Positions 46,624 through 56,504 of a stretch of 64,000 nt of DNA are shown piece after piece. This DNA comes from Ruegeria arenilitoris (GTDB lineage Bacteria > Pseudomonadota > Alphaproteobacteria > Rhodobacterales > Rhodobacteraceae). The stretch spans positions 278,886-342,885 of the forward strand of contig NZ_WQCA01000005.1 of the NCBI RefSeq assembly GCF_013032445.1, read 5' to 3'. Both the position numbers and the translations under genes were made by a program. The number at the start of each line of letters is the position of its first letter. The stretch's first letter is position 1. Under the pieces are notes generated by a model. It was not told the origin of the DNA. It did no database searches and saw nothing but the letters and a program-made list of their open reading frames with translations.

Positions 46624-48087
46624 TCAGTCTTTCAGACTTTCTTCGCGCAGACCGTCAGCCAGCAGGTTCAGACCAAGAACCAGCGACAACAGCGCCAACG
46701 CAGGCGGTAGGGCCGGGTGCAGATAGATCGACAGCAGCTTACGCCCCTCGTTGATCGTTGAACCCCAGTCCGGGCTTTCCGGTGGCAACCCAAGGCCAAA
46801 GAAGCCCAACGTTCCCAGCAGGATGGTTGTATAGCCAATCCGCAGACAGAAATCGACGATCAGCGGACCACGTGCGTTGGGTAGTATCTCCCACAGCATG
46901 ATGTACCAGGGGCCTTCGCCACGGGTTTGTGCAGCTGCCACATAGTCACGCGTTTTGATATCCATCGCCAATCCCCGCACAATGCGGAACACTGTGGGCG
47001 AGTTCACAAAAACCACCGAAACAAACACCACCAGAATACCGCCGGGAATATCAAAGAGGTCCAGATAAGTCGGCAGACCCCAGATGCGGTAGCTGTCAGT
47101 GTTGATGATGTAGCCGCCGGTTGAAATCAGCGACAGATACAGCCACAGCGCAATGCCCAATACTCCGATCAACAGCGGTGTGCGGAAATTCGGACGGGTG
47201 TAATAACGCGAGTTCAACAGTACGCCGAGGAACAGGATCGGGAACACGAACAGGACCGCTGCCATATAGTTCGGCACCCCGGTCGCCACGATTTCCGGTG
47301 TGACCAGCAGATAGAACAGCAGGATGACGGGGAAAGCCAGGATCAGGTTGGCGAGGAAGGACAGGAACGTGTCAAGACGTCCGCCATAGAAACCAGCGGG
47401 CAGGCCCAGAGTAATCCCAACCATGAAGGCAAACATGGTCGCCAGCGGGGCGATCTGCACCACGATCCACGCGCCTTTGACCATACGGCTAAAGACATCG
47501 CGGGCCAGATTGTCGCCGCCCAACAGGTACCAGGCGTATTCGCCGTCCTCCGTAGAAGGAAGGGGCGTTCCGGGCACCTTGTTCTTCATGCCCGACACCT
47601 GATCCAGCGGATCGTGGGTGATGATCAGGTCCATGGCGCCAAAGACGCCGGTGAATACCCAGAACATCACAAGGCCAAAGCCGATCATGCCGATGGGGCT
47701 GTCAAACAGTTTGCCGTAGAGCCCCAGCTTGCGTTTAAAGGCAATCGACATGGCGAAAAGAATGACCAGCGACAGCCAGACGGGCAGAAACTGCTGTGAA
47801 ATCGCGCCTATGATGCCTGCGCTGGTACCCATGAGAATGCCCAGAACGATATAGGCCAATGCGAGCGCAACACAGGCTGCGAAGCTGTATCGCAGCGCCT
47901 TCTGTGTCAGGCCGCGCAGGCCCGATCCGGTGCTTATCGTGCCATCAATATTCACGCTCACTGGCGCTTCCGGCAATACGATACTGCCAAGTATCCAAAC
48001 GACGATCGAAACCAGCAGGGCTGCGATTGCGATCATCAGCAAGGGGTTCAGGATGGCGATAGAGCCGGTCCAGGTAAGTGGTTCCAT
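46624..48087 (-). CDS. ABC transporter permease, DppC-type, enlarged
   Basis: At 487 residues this is well beyond the roughly 300 of DppC. The binding-protein-dependent transport domain lies in the C-terminal half and includes the EAA loop region (YVAAAQTRGEGPWYIMLWEILPNARGPLIVDFCLRIG). The extra N-terminal part has several membrane helices and a region around residues 20-110 absent from standard members. It forms the membrane channel with the DppB-type partner. It starts 13 bases after that gene. Confidence 0.88.
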   Translation of the reverse strand: MEPLTWTGSIAILNPLLMIAIAALLVSIVVWILGSIVLPEAPVSVNIDGTISTGSGLRGLTQKALRYSFAACVALALAYIVLGILMGTSAGIIGAISQQFLPVWLSLVILFAMSIAFKRKLGLYGKLFDSPIGMIGFGLVMFWVFTGVFGAMDLIITHDPLDQVSGMKNKVPGTPLPSTEDGEYAWYLLGGDNLARDVFSRMVKGAWIVVQIAPLATMFAFMVGITLGLPAGFYGGRLDTFLSFLANLILAFPVILLFYLLVTPEIVATGVPNYMAAVLFVFPILFLGVLLNSRYYTRPNFRTPLLIGVLGIALWLYLSLISTGGYIINTDSYRIWGLPTYLDLFDIPGGILVVFVSVVFVNSPTVFRIVRGLAMDIKTRDYVAAAQTRGEGPWYIMLWEILPNARGPLIVDFCLRIGYTTILLGTLGFFGLGLPPESPDWGSTINEGRKLLSIYLHPALPPALALLSLVLGLNLLADGLREESLKD

Positions 48088-48100
48088 GATCTATCCCTCC

Positions 48101-49147
48101 TTACGAAATACGGATGCGGGGGTTGAGGTAGACATAACCGATATCCGAGATCAGCTGCGTCACTAGCACCACAAAGACCGACACGACCGAGATCGCCAGC
48201 AAAAGCTGAATGTCGTTGTTGCCTGCCGCCTGAACCAGCGCCCAGCCAAAGCCCTTGTAGTTGAACAGGGTCTCAACGATCACGACGCCGTTCAGCAGCC
48301 AGGGGAACTGAAGCATGATAACGGTAAATGGCGCGATCAGGGCATTGCGCAGTGCGTGTTTCATGACAATGTTGGAAAACGACACGCCTTTCAGACGCGC
48401 GGTTCGGATATATTGCGCCGTCATCACTTCTGTCATAGAGGCGCGGGTCATTCGGGCGATGTAGCCCATCCCATAAAGCGCAATGGTCAACACTGGCAGG
48501 AAGAAGTTCTCGAACGTCGGGTTCTCCATCGCCTGTGTCGCTGTGCCTTTGAACCATTTCAAGCCCACAGCGGACGAGGTGAAGATGGCGATGAAAATAA
48601 CGCCCGAGACGTATTCTGGTGTCGCAGTAGTGGTGATCGCAAAGGTCGAGAGGGTCCGGTCCGTGGCTGATCCTTCTTTCATTCCAGCCATAATACCGAG
48701 GATCAGTGCCGACGGAACCATCAGCAACATCACCCAGAACATCAGCCTGCCGGTCAGGCCCAGACGGGTTCCCACGACCGTTGAAACTTCTTCTTTGAAG
48801 ACGGTCGAATAACCCCAGTATCCCTGCAGGATGCCGCAGAACTTGGGTGCATCTTCCGCAGATTCACCCGGCAGAATACATCTGCCTTGAACCGTGCCGT
48901 CTTCATTCGTGTGCCGATAGGACGGCAATACTCCCAACCACTCGCCGTATTTGACCGGCATCGGCTGAAGATACCCGTTCTTTTCCAGATAACTTTCAAC
49001 CTGCTCATCCGACATCCTGAAGTTGCCCTGCGTTTTCGCAAGCTTTTCGAGGTTCGGATACAGGTTGGTGAGGAAAAATACTAAGAATGTCAGACATAAT
49101 GCCGTCAGGAGCATGATGCCAACACGCTTTAGAATGAAAAGTCCCAT
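48101..49147 (-). CDS. ABC transporter permease, DppB-type
   Basis: This 348-residue protein starts MGLFILKRVGIMLLTALCLT and has six or so membrane helices. The EAA loop is YIRTARLKGVSFSNIVMKHALRNALIAPFTV. A periplasmic segment of about 90 residues (roughly 45-135) carries two cysteines (RCILPGE, KFCGIL) that may form a disulfide. It pairs with the DppC-type permease. A hairpin in the 119 bases before it may set its expression lower than that of the binding protein. Confidence 0.9.
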   Translation of the reverse strand: MGLFILKRVGIMLLTALCLTFLVFFLTNLYPNLEKLAKTQGNFRMSDEQVESYLEKNGYLQPMPVKYGEWLGVLPSYRHTNEDGTVQGRCILPGESAEDAPKFCGILQGYWGYSTVFKEEVSTVVGTRLGLTGRLMFWVMLLMVPSALILGIMAGMKEGSATDRTLSTFAITTTATPEYVSGVIFIAIFTSSAVGLKWFKGTATQAMENPTFENFFLPVLTIALYGMGYIARMTRASMTEVMTAQYIRTARLKGVSFSNIVMKHALRNALIAPFTVIMLQFPWLLNGVVIVETLFNYKGFGWALVQAAGNNDIQLLLAISVVSVFVVLVTQLISDIGYVYLNPRIRIS

Positions 49148-49228
49148 AGTGGCCCCTGTTGGTAGGCTAGCGCGAAGATTATTCGGTTCGACGCGTCGCT
49201 GTTTTTGGGTCGCCTGATTAAGACGAAA

Positions 49229-49253
49229 AGGCCGCGCCTATTTGGCGCGGCCT
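49229..49253 (-). terminator. Hairpin between binding-protein gene and permease genes
   Basis: AGGCCGCGCC (49229-49238) pairs perfectly with GGCGCGGCCT (49244-49253). On the minus strand it is followed by TTTTCGTCTT, a partial U-tract. It lies 13 bases past the binding-protein stop. Confidence 0.8.
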
Positions 49254-49266
49254 GATTGTTTTCGGC

Positions 49267-50940
49267 TTAGCCAACGATGCCGAATTTATAAAGCTGGGGC
49301 AGGTCGGCGATGTGCTTTTCAACTCCGACCATGTTGTCGCGGTGGTGGCGCATCGCGGTCCGCCAATAGGGCTGGATAACAACGCCTTCGTCGATCATGA
49401 TCGCCTGCAGCTTGCCCATCACTTCGCGACGTTGGTCCACATCAGTAATGGAATTTGCTTCGGCCAGCAGGGTGTCGAACTCTTCGTTGGAGAAACCGGA
49501 TTCGTTCCATGCAACGCCTGACTTGTAGGCCAGTGCAAGGATTTGCGTACCGAGCGGGCGGTGGTTCCAGTTTGTCGAAGAGTACGGGTATTTGGTCCAG
49601 TCATTCCAGAAGGTCGACCCTGGCAGAACCGTGTGTTTGGCCTTGATGCCAGCGTCGTTAAGCTGCGCAACAACGGCCGCAGTCGTGTTCCGACGCCAAT
49701 CGTCATCAATGGACTGAACTTCGTGCTCGAAATCGCCCATGCCGGCTTCGTCCATCAACGCTTTGGCTGCGGCCGGGTCATACGGAATGCGGGTCACTTC
49801 CGAGTCGTATTCCGGATGCATCGGGCCGACATGGCTGTTTTCGGCGACAATGCCGTAGCCGGACATGCCAAGTTCCAGACAGACCGCGTTGTCGACAGCC
49901 ATCGCAAGCGCCTGACGCACGCGTTTGTCGCCGTAGATTTTGTTACCGTCCGCATCTTCGGCCAACTGGTTGGGACGGATTACAATGGTGAAACCGGACG
50001 GGATTTCCGAGCGGACAAGGCCGATGCTGTCAAAGATGTCGACAAATTCACCGACCGACTCCCAGTTCATGTCGATTTCTTCGGCCTCATAGGCAGCAAG
50101 GAAAGCGGCAGGGTCGGTGCCGTAGTCGATGAACTCGATCCTGTCGATATAGCCACCTTTACCGGCTTCATATCCCCACCAATCAAAGTCTTCATTGCGG
50201 ACCAGAACACCTTTCACGCCAACTTCGTGGCTCTCCGGCAGCATGAATCCGGTACCAATCGGATTGTCCAACATAGTGTTGGGGTCATGGCTGCTGTGCA
50301 CGATGGCACCGGGATAGTCAGCCATGCCGGGGATGATCGTGATATCCGGAGCGCTACACTTCAGCTTGACCGTGTGGCTGTCGACAACAGTAATTGCACC
50401 CTCTGCGGCTTGCTGGGTACTTTCGTCGATCAGCGATGACATTCGTGACGCCATCGAGTTGCCCTCGACCGAGGAATCACACCATCCGGTAATATTGCGC
50501 GCAACATCCTCGGCAGTGAAATCGTCACCATTGTTCCATTTCACGCCCTTACGGACGTTCAAGGTGTACTCTGTGGCGTCGTCGTTGGCTTCCCAACTCT
50601 CCAGAAGCATAGGCTTGAACGATCCGTCGTTGTTGTACTCGACCAGATATTCCAGCCAACCTGCGGTGAAGGTGGCGATCTGTGTCCAGTCAAAGGTTCG
50701 AGGATCTTTCAGCGCGCGTACTTCCATCTGATAGCGGATGGTTCCACCCCGCTGCGGCTCTTGCGCTGCGGCAGGCGATTGCAGGCCGATCATCCCGTAG
50801 GCCGCTGGCACGGCAACACCCAGCGCGGTGGCGCGGGCCAGGAATTCTCGCCGGTTCAGTTTGCCATCCCGATACTCCTGAGCGTGCATTTCTGCGGCCC
50901 AATGAATCGGGGTTCCGGTGATGGTTTGGTTTTTCATCAA
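49267..50940 (-). CDS. ABC transporter solute-binding protein, family 5, Tat-exported
   Basis: This 557-residue periplasmic binding protein has a twin-arginine leader ([20 protein letters not shown], about residues 24-48) ending near SPAAAQEP. The SBP_bac_5 fold follows ([19 protein letters not shown]). Family 5 proteins bind di- or oligopeptides, nickel, heme or opine-like compounds; Tat export suggests folding before transport. The ligand is unknown. It is first in the operon, ahead of two permeases and the fused ATPase. The 300 bp upstream should hold the promoter. Confidence 0.9.
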   Translation of the reverse strand: MMKNQTITGTPIHWAAEMHAQEYRDGKLNRREFLARATALGVAVPAAYGMIGLQSPAAAQEPQRGGTIRYQMEVRALKDPRTFDWTQIATFTAGWLEYLVEYNNDGSFKPMLLESWEANDDATEYTLNVRKGVKWNNGDDFTAEDVARNITGWCDSSVEGNSMASRMSSLIDESTQQAAEGAITVVDSHTVKLKCSAPDITIIPGMADYPGAIVHSSHDPNTMLDNPIGTGFMLPESHEVGVKGVLVRNEDFDWWGYEAGKGGYIDRIEFIDYGTDPAAFLAAYEAEEIDMNWESVGEFVDIFDSIGLVRSEIPSGFTIVIRPNQLAEDADGNKIYGDKRVRQALAMAVDNAVCLELGMSGYGIVAENSHVGPMHPEYDSEVTRIPYDPAAAKALMDEAGMGDFEHEVQSIDDDWRRNTTAAVVAQLNDAGIKAKHTVLPGSTFWNDWTKYPYSSTNWNHRPLGTQILALAYKSGVAWNESGFSNEEFDTLLAEANSITDVDQRREVMGKLQAIMIDEGVVIQPYWRTAMRHHRDNMVGVEKHIADLPQLYKFGIVG

Positions 50941-51246
50941 TGTCTCTCCCTGATGACATGTTTTGTTTTTGAAGAAGGTTGGAACCGCTCGAACCGGTCA
51001 GTTTCCGGCAGCAGGTTCACGGATTTTTTGAGTTCTGAATGTCCCCATAGGTCCATTCGGCCCCAGAATTCGAATGAGGTCAATGTTCGAAATCGTCATT
51101 CATGATACAAAAGCGACATGGTCAGAGATTGTTGTGCCATGCCCGACGCCCGGATTCGGGTGAATCCGCTATGTATACTGTGGTGAACCGACAGATTCTT
51201 TCCTTGCAGGGAATCGGTTAGGAAAATTCCTCAGGAAATCGACGTA
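50941..51246. other. Intergenic region upstream of the ABC operon and past miaA
   Basis: About 306 bases separate the binding-protein start from the miaA stop. A 7-bp inverted repeat CGGATTC/GAATCCG (51151-51168) lies in it, possibly part of a miaA terminator or an operator. No gene is seen. Confidence 0.5.
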
Positions 51247-52140
51247 TCATTTTGAGAAATCTACCCGATTCCAGTTTTTCATCCGCGCACGGAACCAGGT
51301 TCGCTGACGTTTGGCATATTGACGGGTGGAAATCGTCGCACGTTCGCGGGCGGCGTTCAGGGTCATCTTTCCGTCCAGATACGCGATCAATTCCAGCACA
51401 CCGATCGCCTTGAAGGCGGGCAGGGTCGGATCATAGAGGTCGCGCATCGCCTCGACCTCTTGCAGCGCGCCTGTGTCCAGCATCTGATCGAACCGCCGGG
51501 TGATACGGTCCAGCAGCCATTCCTTGTCTACGTCAAAGACGATCGGCACCGTGTCTGACAAGTTCAGAACCGGAGGCGGGGTGTCGGCTTGCCAGTCTCT
51601 CAGGCTGCGCTCGGTGGCTTGCTGAACTTCCCAAGCACGCTGAACGCGGGCGCGGTTCTGGGTGTCGATCCGACCCAGCGTTAGCGCATCCACCCCGGCG
51701 ATCAAAGAGGGCAGGTCCATTTGATCAGCCTCAGCCCGAACTGCAGGAGGCGTGGCGGGGATGTCGGCCATGCCTTCGGTCAGAGCAGAGAAATACAGGC
51801 CGGTGCCACCGACGATGATCGGTCGTTGATCCCCAGATAGCAGCGGCGTCACCTCGCGCAGCCAGTGGCCGGTGGAATAGTCCTGATCATAAGCGATGTG
51901 ACCATACAGCAGATGCGGCGCACGGGCCTCTTCTTCGTCTGAAGGCCGCGCCGAAATGACCCGCCAGCAATCATAGACCTGGCTGGCATCCGCATTCACG
52001 ATCACACCGCCAAAGGTCTCGGCGATCTGCAAGGCCAGCGCTGATTTCCCTGATGCAGTCGGCCCCGCAATCAGCACCGGTTTGTTGTTGTCAATCGGGG
52101 GCAGGCGGTCCCAAAACTGCGATCTTTCGTTATTGGCCAT
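51247..52140 (-). CDS. miaA: tRNA dimethylallyltransferase
   Basis: This 297-residue enzyme adds a dimethylallyl group to A37 of tRNAs reading U-starting codons. It has the P-loop [17 protein letters not shown] near the start, [18 protein letters not shown], and the [14 protein letters not shown] loop. The C-terminal [14 protein letters not shown] motif is also present. The ATG at 52140 was chosen over a TTG five codons upstream; both are plausible. It is divergent from pyrH. Confidence 0.93.
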   Translation of the reverse strand: MANNERSQFWDRLPPIDNNKPVLIAGPTASGKSALALQIAETFGGVIVNADASQVYDCWRVISARPSDEEEARAPHLLYGHIAYDQDYSTGHWLREVTPLLSGDQRPIIVGGTGLYFSALTEGMADIPATPPAVRAEADQMDLPSLIAGVDALTLGRIDTQNRARVQRAWEVQQATERSLRDWQADTPPPVLNLSDTVPIVFDVDKEWLLDRITRRFDQMLDTGALQEVEAMRDLYDPTLPAFKAIGVLELIAYLDGKMTLNAARERATISTRQYAKRQRTWFRARMKNWNRVDFSK

Positions 52141-52236
52141 CCGGGTGCGCCCCAATCCTCACCATCCGCATTGAACCTGCGGAGTTTTTACTTCATTTTG
52201 CGCCGAAATTAACCCCGTGCCAGCCCGGAGCGCAAC

Positions 52237-52989
52237 ATGAGCCTGACCGAGACACTCGAAACCACCGAGACCCCAAAAGCGAAGTACAATCGCGTGATGC
52301 TGAAAATCTCGGGCGAAGCGCTGATGGGGGATCAGGGATTTGGTCTGCACCCGCCGACTGTTCAGCGCATCGCGCAAGAGGTCAAATCGGTGCACGATCT
52401 GGGTGTCGAGATCTGTATGGTGATCGGCGGCGGCAACATCTTCCGCGGTCTTAGCGGCTCTGCACAGGGGATGGAGCGTACAACGGCTGATTATATGGGA
52501 ATGCTGGCAACGGTTATGAACGCCCTGGGGATGCAGTCGGCATTGGAAGAGATTGGCGTCTTTACCCGTGTCATCTCGGCCATTCGCATGGATGAAGTGT
52601 GTGAGCCCTATATCCGTCGCCGCGCCGTTCGGCACCTTGAAAAGAAGCGGGTCTGCATCTTTGCCGCCGGTACCGGCAACCCATATTTCACCACCGATAC
52701 CGCTGCGACCCTGCGTGCCAACGAAATGGCGTGCGAGGCTATCTTCATGGGCAAGAACGGCGTCGATGGCGTTTATGACAAGGACCCGAAGGTTCACGCC
52801 GACGCGGTGCGTTATGACACGGTCAGCTATGACGATGTTCTGGCAAAACGGTTGAAGGTCATGGATGCTTCGGCCATTGCGTTGGCGCGGGACAACAATC
52901 TGCCGCTGATTGTCTTTGGTCTGGACGAGCCCGGCGGCTTCCGCGGCATTCTGGCGGGTGAGGGCACCTACACCAAAGTTCAGGGCTAA
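52237..52989 (+). CDS. pyrH: UMP kinase
   Basis: This 250-residue amino-acid-kinase-fold enzyme phosphorylates UMP to UDP. Motifs are [40 protein letters not shown] and the [12 protein letters not shown] loop. An 11-residue polar N-terminal extension precedes the fold. A strong terminator follows 28 bases later, so it ends its own transcript. The gene frr does not follow directly. Confidence 0.95.
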   Translation: MSLTETLETTETPKAKYNRVMLKISGEALMGDQGFGLHPPTVQRIAQEVKSVHDLGVEICMVIGGGNIFRGLSGSAQGMERTTADYMGMLATVMNALGMQSALEEIGVFTRVISAIRMDEVCEPYIRRRAVRHLEKKRVCIFAAGTGNPYFTTDTAATLRANEMACEAIFMGKNGVDGVYDKDPKVHADAVRYDTVSYDDVLAKRLKVMDASAIALARDNNLPLIVFGLDEPGGFRGILAGEGTYTKVQG

Positions 52990-53008
52990 TTGTAACACAC
53001 TGAATGCG

Positions 53009-53036
53009 AAGGCTGGGGTCACATCCCCGGCCTTTT
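53009..53036 (+). terminator. Terminator after pyrH
   Basis: The stem AAGGCTGGGG pairs with TCCCCGGCCTT around a short loop (one mismatch) and runs into TTTTTT. Confidence 0.9.
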
Positions 53037-53200
53037 TTGTGTGCGGATACCGGTTCTATCGGTTCAAAAACTTACTCTTTACCCATGTCGGTTTTTGCAG
53101 GTTTTGTCGTTTTCTCGTGATATGTGGTCTTCTGAGCCAAGCCTTATCGGCGCGGGATATTGGATGTCCTGAGCACCGAATAAGGGAAGGAAGAGAAACT

Positions 53201-54787
53201 ATGTCCGATAATACGGAAACCGACTATGAAGTCGGTCAGGACAACGTTCAGATCATGGGTCTGGACGTACACAATCCGGTCTTTGCCGTATCGGGGCTTA
53301 CCATCATTGCATTCGTGTTTTTCTCGCTCGTGTTTCGCGAGCAGGCGACCGAATTTTTTGGGTGGCTTCGTCCGGCACTGACCAGCCAGTTCGATTGGGT
53401 GTTCATGATCGCCGCTAACATCTTTGTGGTGTTTTCGCTGCTGTTGATCGTCACGCCTTATGGCTCGATCCGTCTGGGTGGTGACGATGCCAAACCGGAT
53501 TACAGCTATGCCGGATGGTTCTCGATGCTGTTTGCCGCGGGCATGGGCATCGGGTTGGTGTTCTGGGGTGTGGCCGAGCCGATCTCACACTACGGGTCAT
53601 CGATTGGCGGCGTCGCAGTTGGTGAAGACGGTGTGCGCACCGACTGGGCACCGTTGGGGGCAGGGCTGGAGGACCCCGAAGCCTCGAAAAAGCTGGCGAT
53701 GGCGGCGACCATTTTCCACTGGGGTATGCACCCTTGGGCCGTCTATGCTGTCGTGGCGCTGGCTCTGGCCTTTTTCAGCTTTAACCGCGGTCTGCCTCTG
53801 ACCATGCGGTCGGTGTTTTATCCGCTGTTTGGCGAGGCAACATGGGGCCCGCTGGGGCATATCATTGATGTTCTGGCCGTGTTTGCGACAATCTTTGGTC
53901 TGGCAACATCGCTGGGTCTGGGTGCGACGCAGGCGCTGGCTGGTCTGAACTATCTGTTCGATGTTCCGATCACGGATGGCATGAAAGTACTACTGATCGG
54001 GCTGATCACGGTGTTCGCTCTGATCTCGGTTGTCGCCGGCCTCGACAAAGGGGTAAAGCGCCTGTCCGAAGCCAATATGATCCTGGCCGCAGCTTTGCTG
54101 TTGCTGGTGCTGATCGTTGGACCGACCGTCGCGATTCTAACCGGCTTTTTCGAAAGCATGATCGAGTACTTCATAGCGTTGCCCGCTCTGTCGAACTGGG
54201 TTGGTCGTGAAGATACCAACTTCATGCAGGGCTGGACTACTTTCTATTGGGCGTGGTGGATTTCCTGGTCGCCTTTCGTTGGCATGTTCATCGCCCGCAT
54301 TTCGCGCGGCCGGACCGTTCGGGAATTTGTGACTTGCGTAATCCTGATCCCGACAGTTGTCGGTGCGCTTTGGATGAGCGTTTTCGGTGGCGCAGCGCTG
54401 GATCAGGTCATGTCTGGTTCTGGGCAGGCCCTGTCGGACGCGGCTCTTGAGCTGAAAATGTTTAAGATGTTCGAAGCCTTCCCGATGACCGGTCTGCTGT
54501 CCTTTGTCGGCATCATCCTGGTTGTCGTTTTTTTTGTAACCAGTTCGGACTCGGGGTCGCTGGTGATCGACACGATCACAGCGGGAGGCAAGACCGATGC
54601 CCCAACGGCGCAGCGCGTGTTCTGGTGCATCCTTGAAGGCGCCATTGCCGTCGTACTGTTGCTGGGCGGAGGGCTTGGCGCTTTGCAGGCCGCCGCGATT
54701 GCAACCGGCTTTCCGTTTGCGATCGTGCTGGTGCTGATGTGCGTATCGATCTTCATCGGTTTGGCAAACGAAAAACGCCGCCGTTGA
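53201..54787 (+). CDS. BCCT-family betaine/choline/carnitine transporter
   Basis: This 528-residue protein has about twelve membrane helices. It has the family motifs GMGIGLVFWGVAEP and FFHWGMHPWA-like (here TIFHWGMHPWAVY). The tryptophan-rich WTTFYWAWWISWSPFVGMFIAR segment then runs into RISRGRTVREF. It takes up quaternary ammonium compounds with sodium or protons for osmoprotection or as nutrients. The ATG at 53201 has AGGAAG just upstream; the frame is open far upstream but that part overlaps pyrH and its terminator. The C terminus is short, so it may lack the long osmosensing tail of BetP. Confidence 0.92.
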   Translation: MSDNTETDYEVGQDNVQIMGLDVHNPVFAVSGLTIIAFVFFSLVFREQATEFFGWLRPALTSQFDWVFMIAANIFVVFSLLLIVTPYGSIRLGGDDAKPDYSYAGWFSMLFAAGMGIGLVFWGVAEPISHYGSSIGGVAVGEDGVRTDWAPLGAGLEDPEASKKLAMAATIFHWGMHPWAVYAVVALALAFFSFNRGLPLTMRSVFYPLFGEATWGPLGHIIDVLAVFATIFGLATSLGLGATQALAGLNYLFDVPITDGMKVLLIGLITVFALISVVAGLDKGVKRLSEANMILAAALLLLVLIVGPTVAILTGFFESMIEYFIALPALSNWVGREDTNFMQGWTTFYWAWWISWSPFVGMFIARISRGRTVREFVTCVILIPTVVGALWMSVFGGAALDQVMSGSGQALSDAALELKMFKMFEAFPMTGLLSFVGIILVVVFFVTSSDSGSLVIDTITAGGKTDAPTAQRVFWCILEGAIAVVLLLGGGLGALQAAAIATGFPFAIVLVLMCVSIFIGLANEKRRR

Positions 54788-54805
54788 GGCGAGAAAAATC
54801 TACGA

Positions 54806-54834
54806 AAGCCCCGGCCTTGCGTCGGGGCTTTTTT
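54806..54834 (+). terminator. Terminator after BCCT gene
   Basis: AAGCCCCG (54806-54813) pairs with CGGGGCTT (54823-54830) and a T-run follows. Confidence 0.9.
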
Positions 54835-54847
54835 ATAAGGGGTCGGG

Positions 54848-54928
54848 GTGACCGGTTTCTTGGCTCAGTTTTATAATGCGCTGACGATTTCAATTCTCAA
54901 CGCCCTATTCCACGTAACAGGAAATTGA
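54848..54928 (+). CDS. Possible 26-residue peptide
   Basis: A GTG-started frame with AAGGGG four bases upstream encodes a hydrophobic 26-residue peptide (starting MTGFLAQFYNALTISILNAL). It lies between a terminator and the photolyase promoter. Only the ribosome site and hydrophobic pattern support it; it may be chance. Confidence 0.2.
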   Translation: MTGFLAQFYNALTISILNALFHVTGN

Positions 54929-54959
54929 TCAGTTATTGAAAGTACTTGACGCAGTTTTG

Positions 54960-54985
54960 TGATCCGGTTTCCGTTCGGCTTCGTA
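54960..54985 (+). promoter_or_regulatory. Candidate RpoE/ChrR (ECF group 11) promoter of phr
   Basis: TGATCC (54960-54965) and CGTA (54982-54985) are separated by 16 bases and end 25 bases before the phr start. This matches the form of Rhodobacter RpoE promoters as I recall it. In Rhodobacter sphaeroides the photolyase and cfa genes belong to that singlet-oxygen regulon. Confidence 0.6.
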
Positions 54986-55010
54986 GTGCAAGGAAAACAA
55001 CCGGGCGGTC

Positions 55011-56435
55011 ATGGAAAACAAGCAATCTCCGATCATCATGTGGTTCCGCCGCGACTTGCGTCTTTCGGACCATCCGGCGCTAAGCGCGGCGGTCCGGTCC
55101 GGGCGTCCTGTTATCCCGCTTTTCATTCTGGATGACCTTGCCGCAGCACTGGGCGCGGCGCCAAAGTGGCGGCTGGGCCTTGGGCTGGTCGCCTTTGCGC
55201 AGTCTCTCAGGATGGCGAGCAACCGCCTAATCCTGCGGCGCGGAGACCCGTTGTCCGTTCTGCAGGACCTGATCGTAGAGACTGGCGCAACTTCTGTCTA
55301 TTGGTCTCGGGCCTACGATCCGGACGCAATTGCGCGTGACACTCGTATCAAATCGGCTCTGACCAAGCAGGGCGTCGAGGCCAGGTCATTTGCCGGCCAC
55401 TTGTTGTTTGAACCTTGGACTGTGGCCACCAAGGCTGGTCAGCCTTTCCGTGTCTTCACTCCAATGTGGCGCGCTGTTCAGGGGCGAGAAGTTGCGGCAC
55501 CGGAAGCTGCACCCTCAGTTGTTCCTGCACCTCAGAAATGGCCCGCGACCGAGAACTTGGAAGCATGGGAACTAGGACGCTCCATGAACCGCGGTGCGGC
55601 GGTTGTTGCGCCTTATGTTCGGTCCGGTGAACCTTCCGCATTTGAGGTTCTTCACGGGTTTCTGGACCGCATCTCAAACTACTCGGAGGAACGGAACCGT
55701 CTGGATACGGATGGTACCTCGGATTTGTCCGAATACCTGTCTTTAGGCGAAATCGGGCCGCGTAGCGTTTGGCACGCGGTCCAGCGCGCTGCGATGACTG
55801 GCACCCAAGGCACGGATGCTTTCCTGCGCCAACTGGTTTGGCGCGAGTTTGCCTATCACTTGATGTTCCATACGCCGCACTTGCTGACCGAAAACTGGAA
55901 AAAGGAATGGGACGCATTCCCTTGGAACAAGGATGCCAGCCAGCCAGAAGTCGTCGCGTGGCAGCAGGGGCGCACCGGAGTTCCGGCGGTGGATGCCGGG
56001 TTGCGTCAGATGTACGTGACCGGGCGAATGCACAATCGCGCGCGAATGATTGCAGCCAGCTATCTGACCAAGCATCTGATGACACATTGGAAAATCGGTA
56101 TGAGCTGGTTTGCCGATTGCCTGATCGATTGGGATCCGGCGGCAAATGCGATGGGCTGGCAATGGGTTGCAGGCTCTGGACCGGACGCTTCGCCCTTCTT
56201 TCGGATATTCAATCCGCAAACGCAGCAGGAAAAGTTCGACCCCGAAGGCGCCTATCTGAAACGATGGATTGCTGAGGGGCAAGCCACGCCGTCGGCGACG
56301 GCACTGGCCTATTTCGAAGCTGTGCCGCGATCATGGGCGCTTGATCCTGCGTCTACGTACCCCGAACCTGTGGTCGATCTTACAAGTGGACGGGCGCGAG
56401 CTTTGGCGGCCTATGAAAGCCGAAAATCCGGGTAA
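55011..56435 (+). CDS. phrB: Deoxyribodipyrimidine photolyase
   Basis: This 474-residue class I photolyase uses light to split cyclobutane pyrimidine dimers. The N-terminal antenna domain begins IIMWFRRDLRLSDHPALS. The C-terminal FAD domain has the GRMHNRARMIAASYLTKHL segment, WFADCLIDWDPAANAMGWQW and GSGPDASPFFRIFNP, covering the tryptophan chain and flavin contacts. A candidate RpoE-type promoter sits just upstream, and a cfa-like gene follows on the same strand. Confidence 0.94.
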   Translation: MENKQSPIIMWFRRDLRLSDHPALSAAVRSGRPVIPLFILDDLAAALGAAPKWRLGLGLVAFAQSLRMASNRLILRRGDPLSVLQDLIVETGATSVYWSRAYDPDAIARDTRIKSALTKQGVEARSFAGHLLFEPWTVATKAGQPFRVFTPMWRAVQGREVAAPEAAPSVVPAPQKWPATENLEAWELGRSMNRGAAVVAPYVRSGEPSAFEVLHGFLDRISNYSEERNRLDTDGTSDLSEYLSLGEIGPRSVWHAVQRAAMTGTQGTDAFLRQLVWREFAYHLMFHTPHLLTENWKKEWDAFPWNKDASQPEVVAWQQGRTGVPAVDAGLRQMYVTGRMHNRARMIAASYLTKHLMTHWKIGMSWFADCLIDWDPAANAMGWQWVAGSGPDASPFFRIFNPQTQQEKFDPEGAYLKRWIAEGQATPSATALAYFEAVPRSWALDPASTYPEPVVDLTSGRARALAAYESRKSG

Positions 56436-56504
56436 GGAACTGAAAACTTGCCAGAAACACAAACTCGGCCTAGCTTTGAACTACGGCCGCACAGGGGAGA
56501 GCGG

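Noticed and set aside
51151..51168. Short inverted repeat CGGATTC/GAATCCG as a terminator of miaA
   Set aside because: It is about 80 bases past the stop and lacks a U-tract, so it is noted only as a repeat.
52910..53200. N-terminal extension of the BCCT transporter frame
   Set aside because: It overlaps pyrH and its terminator; the ATG at 53201 has a clear ribosome site and starts the homology.
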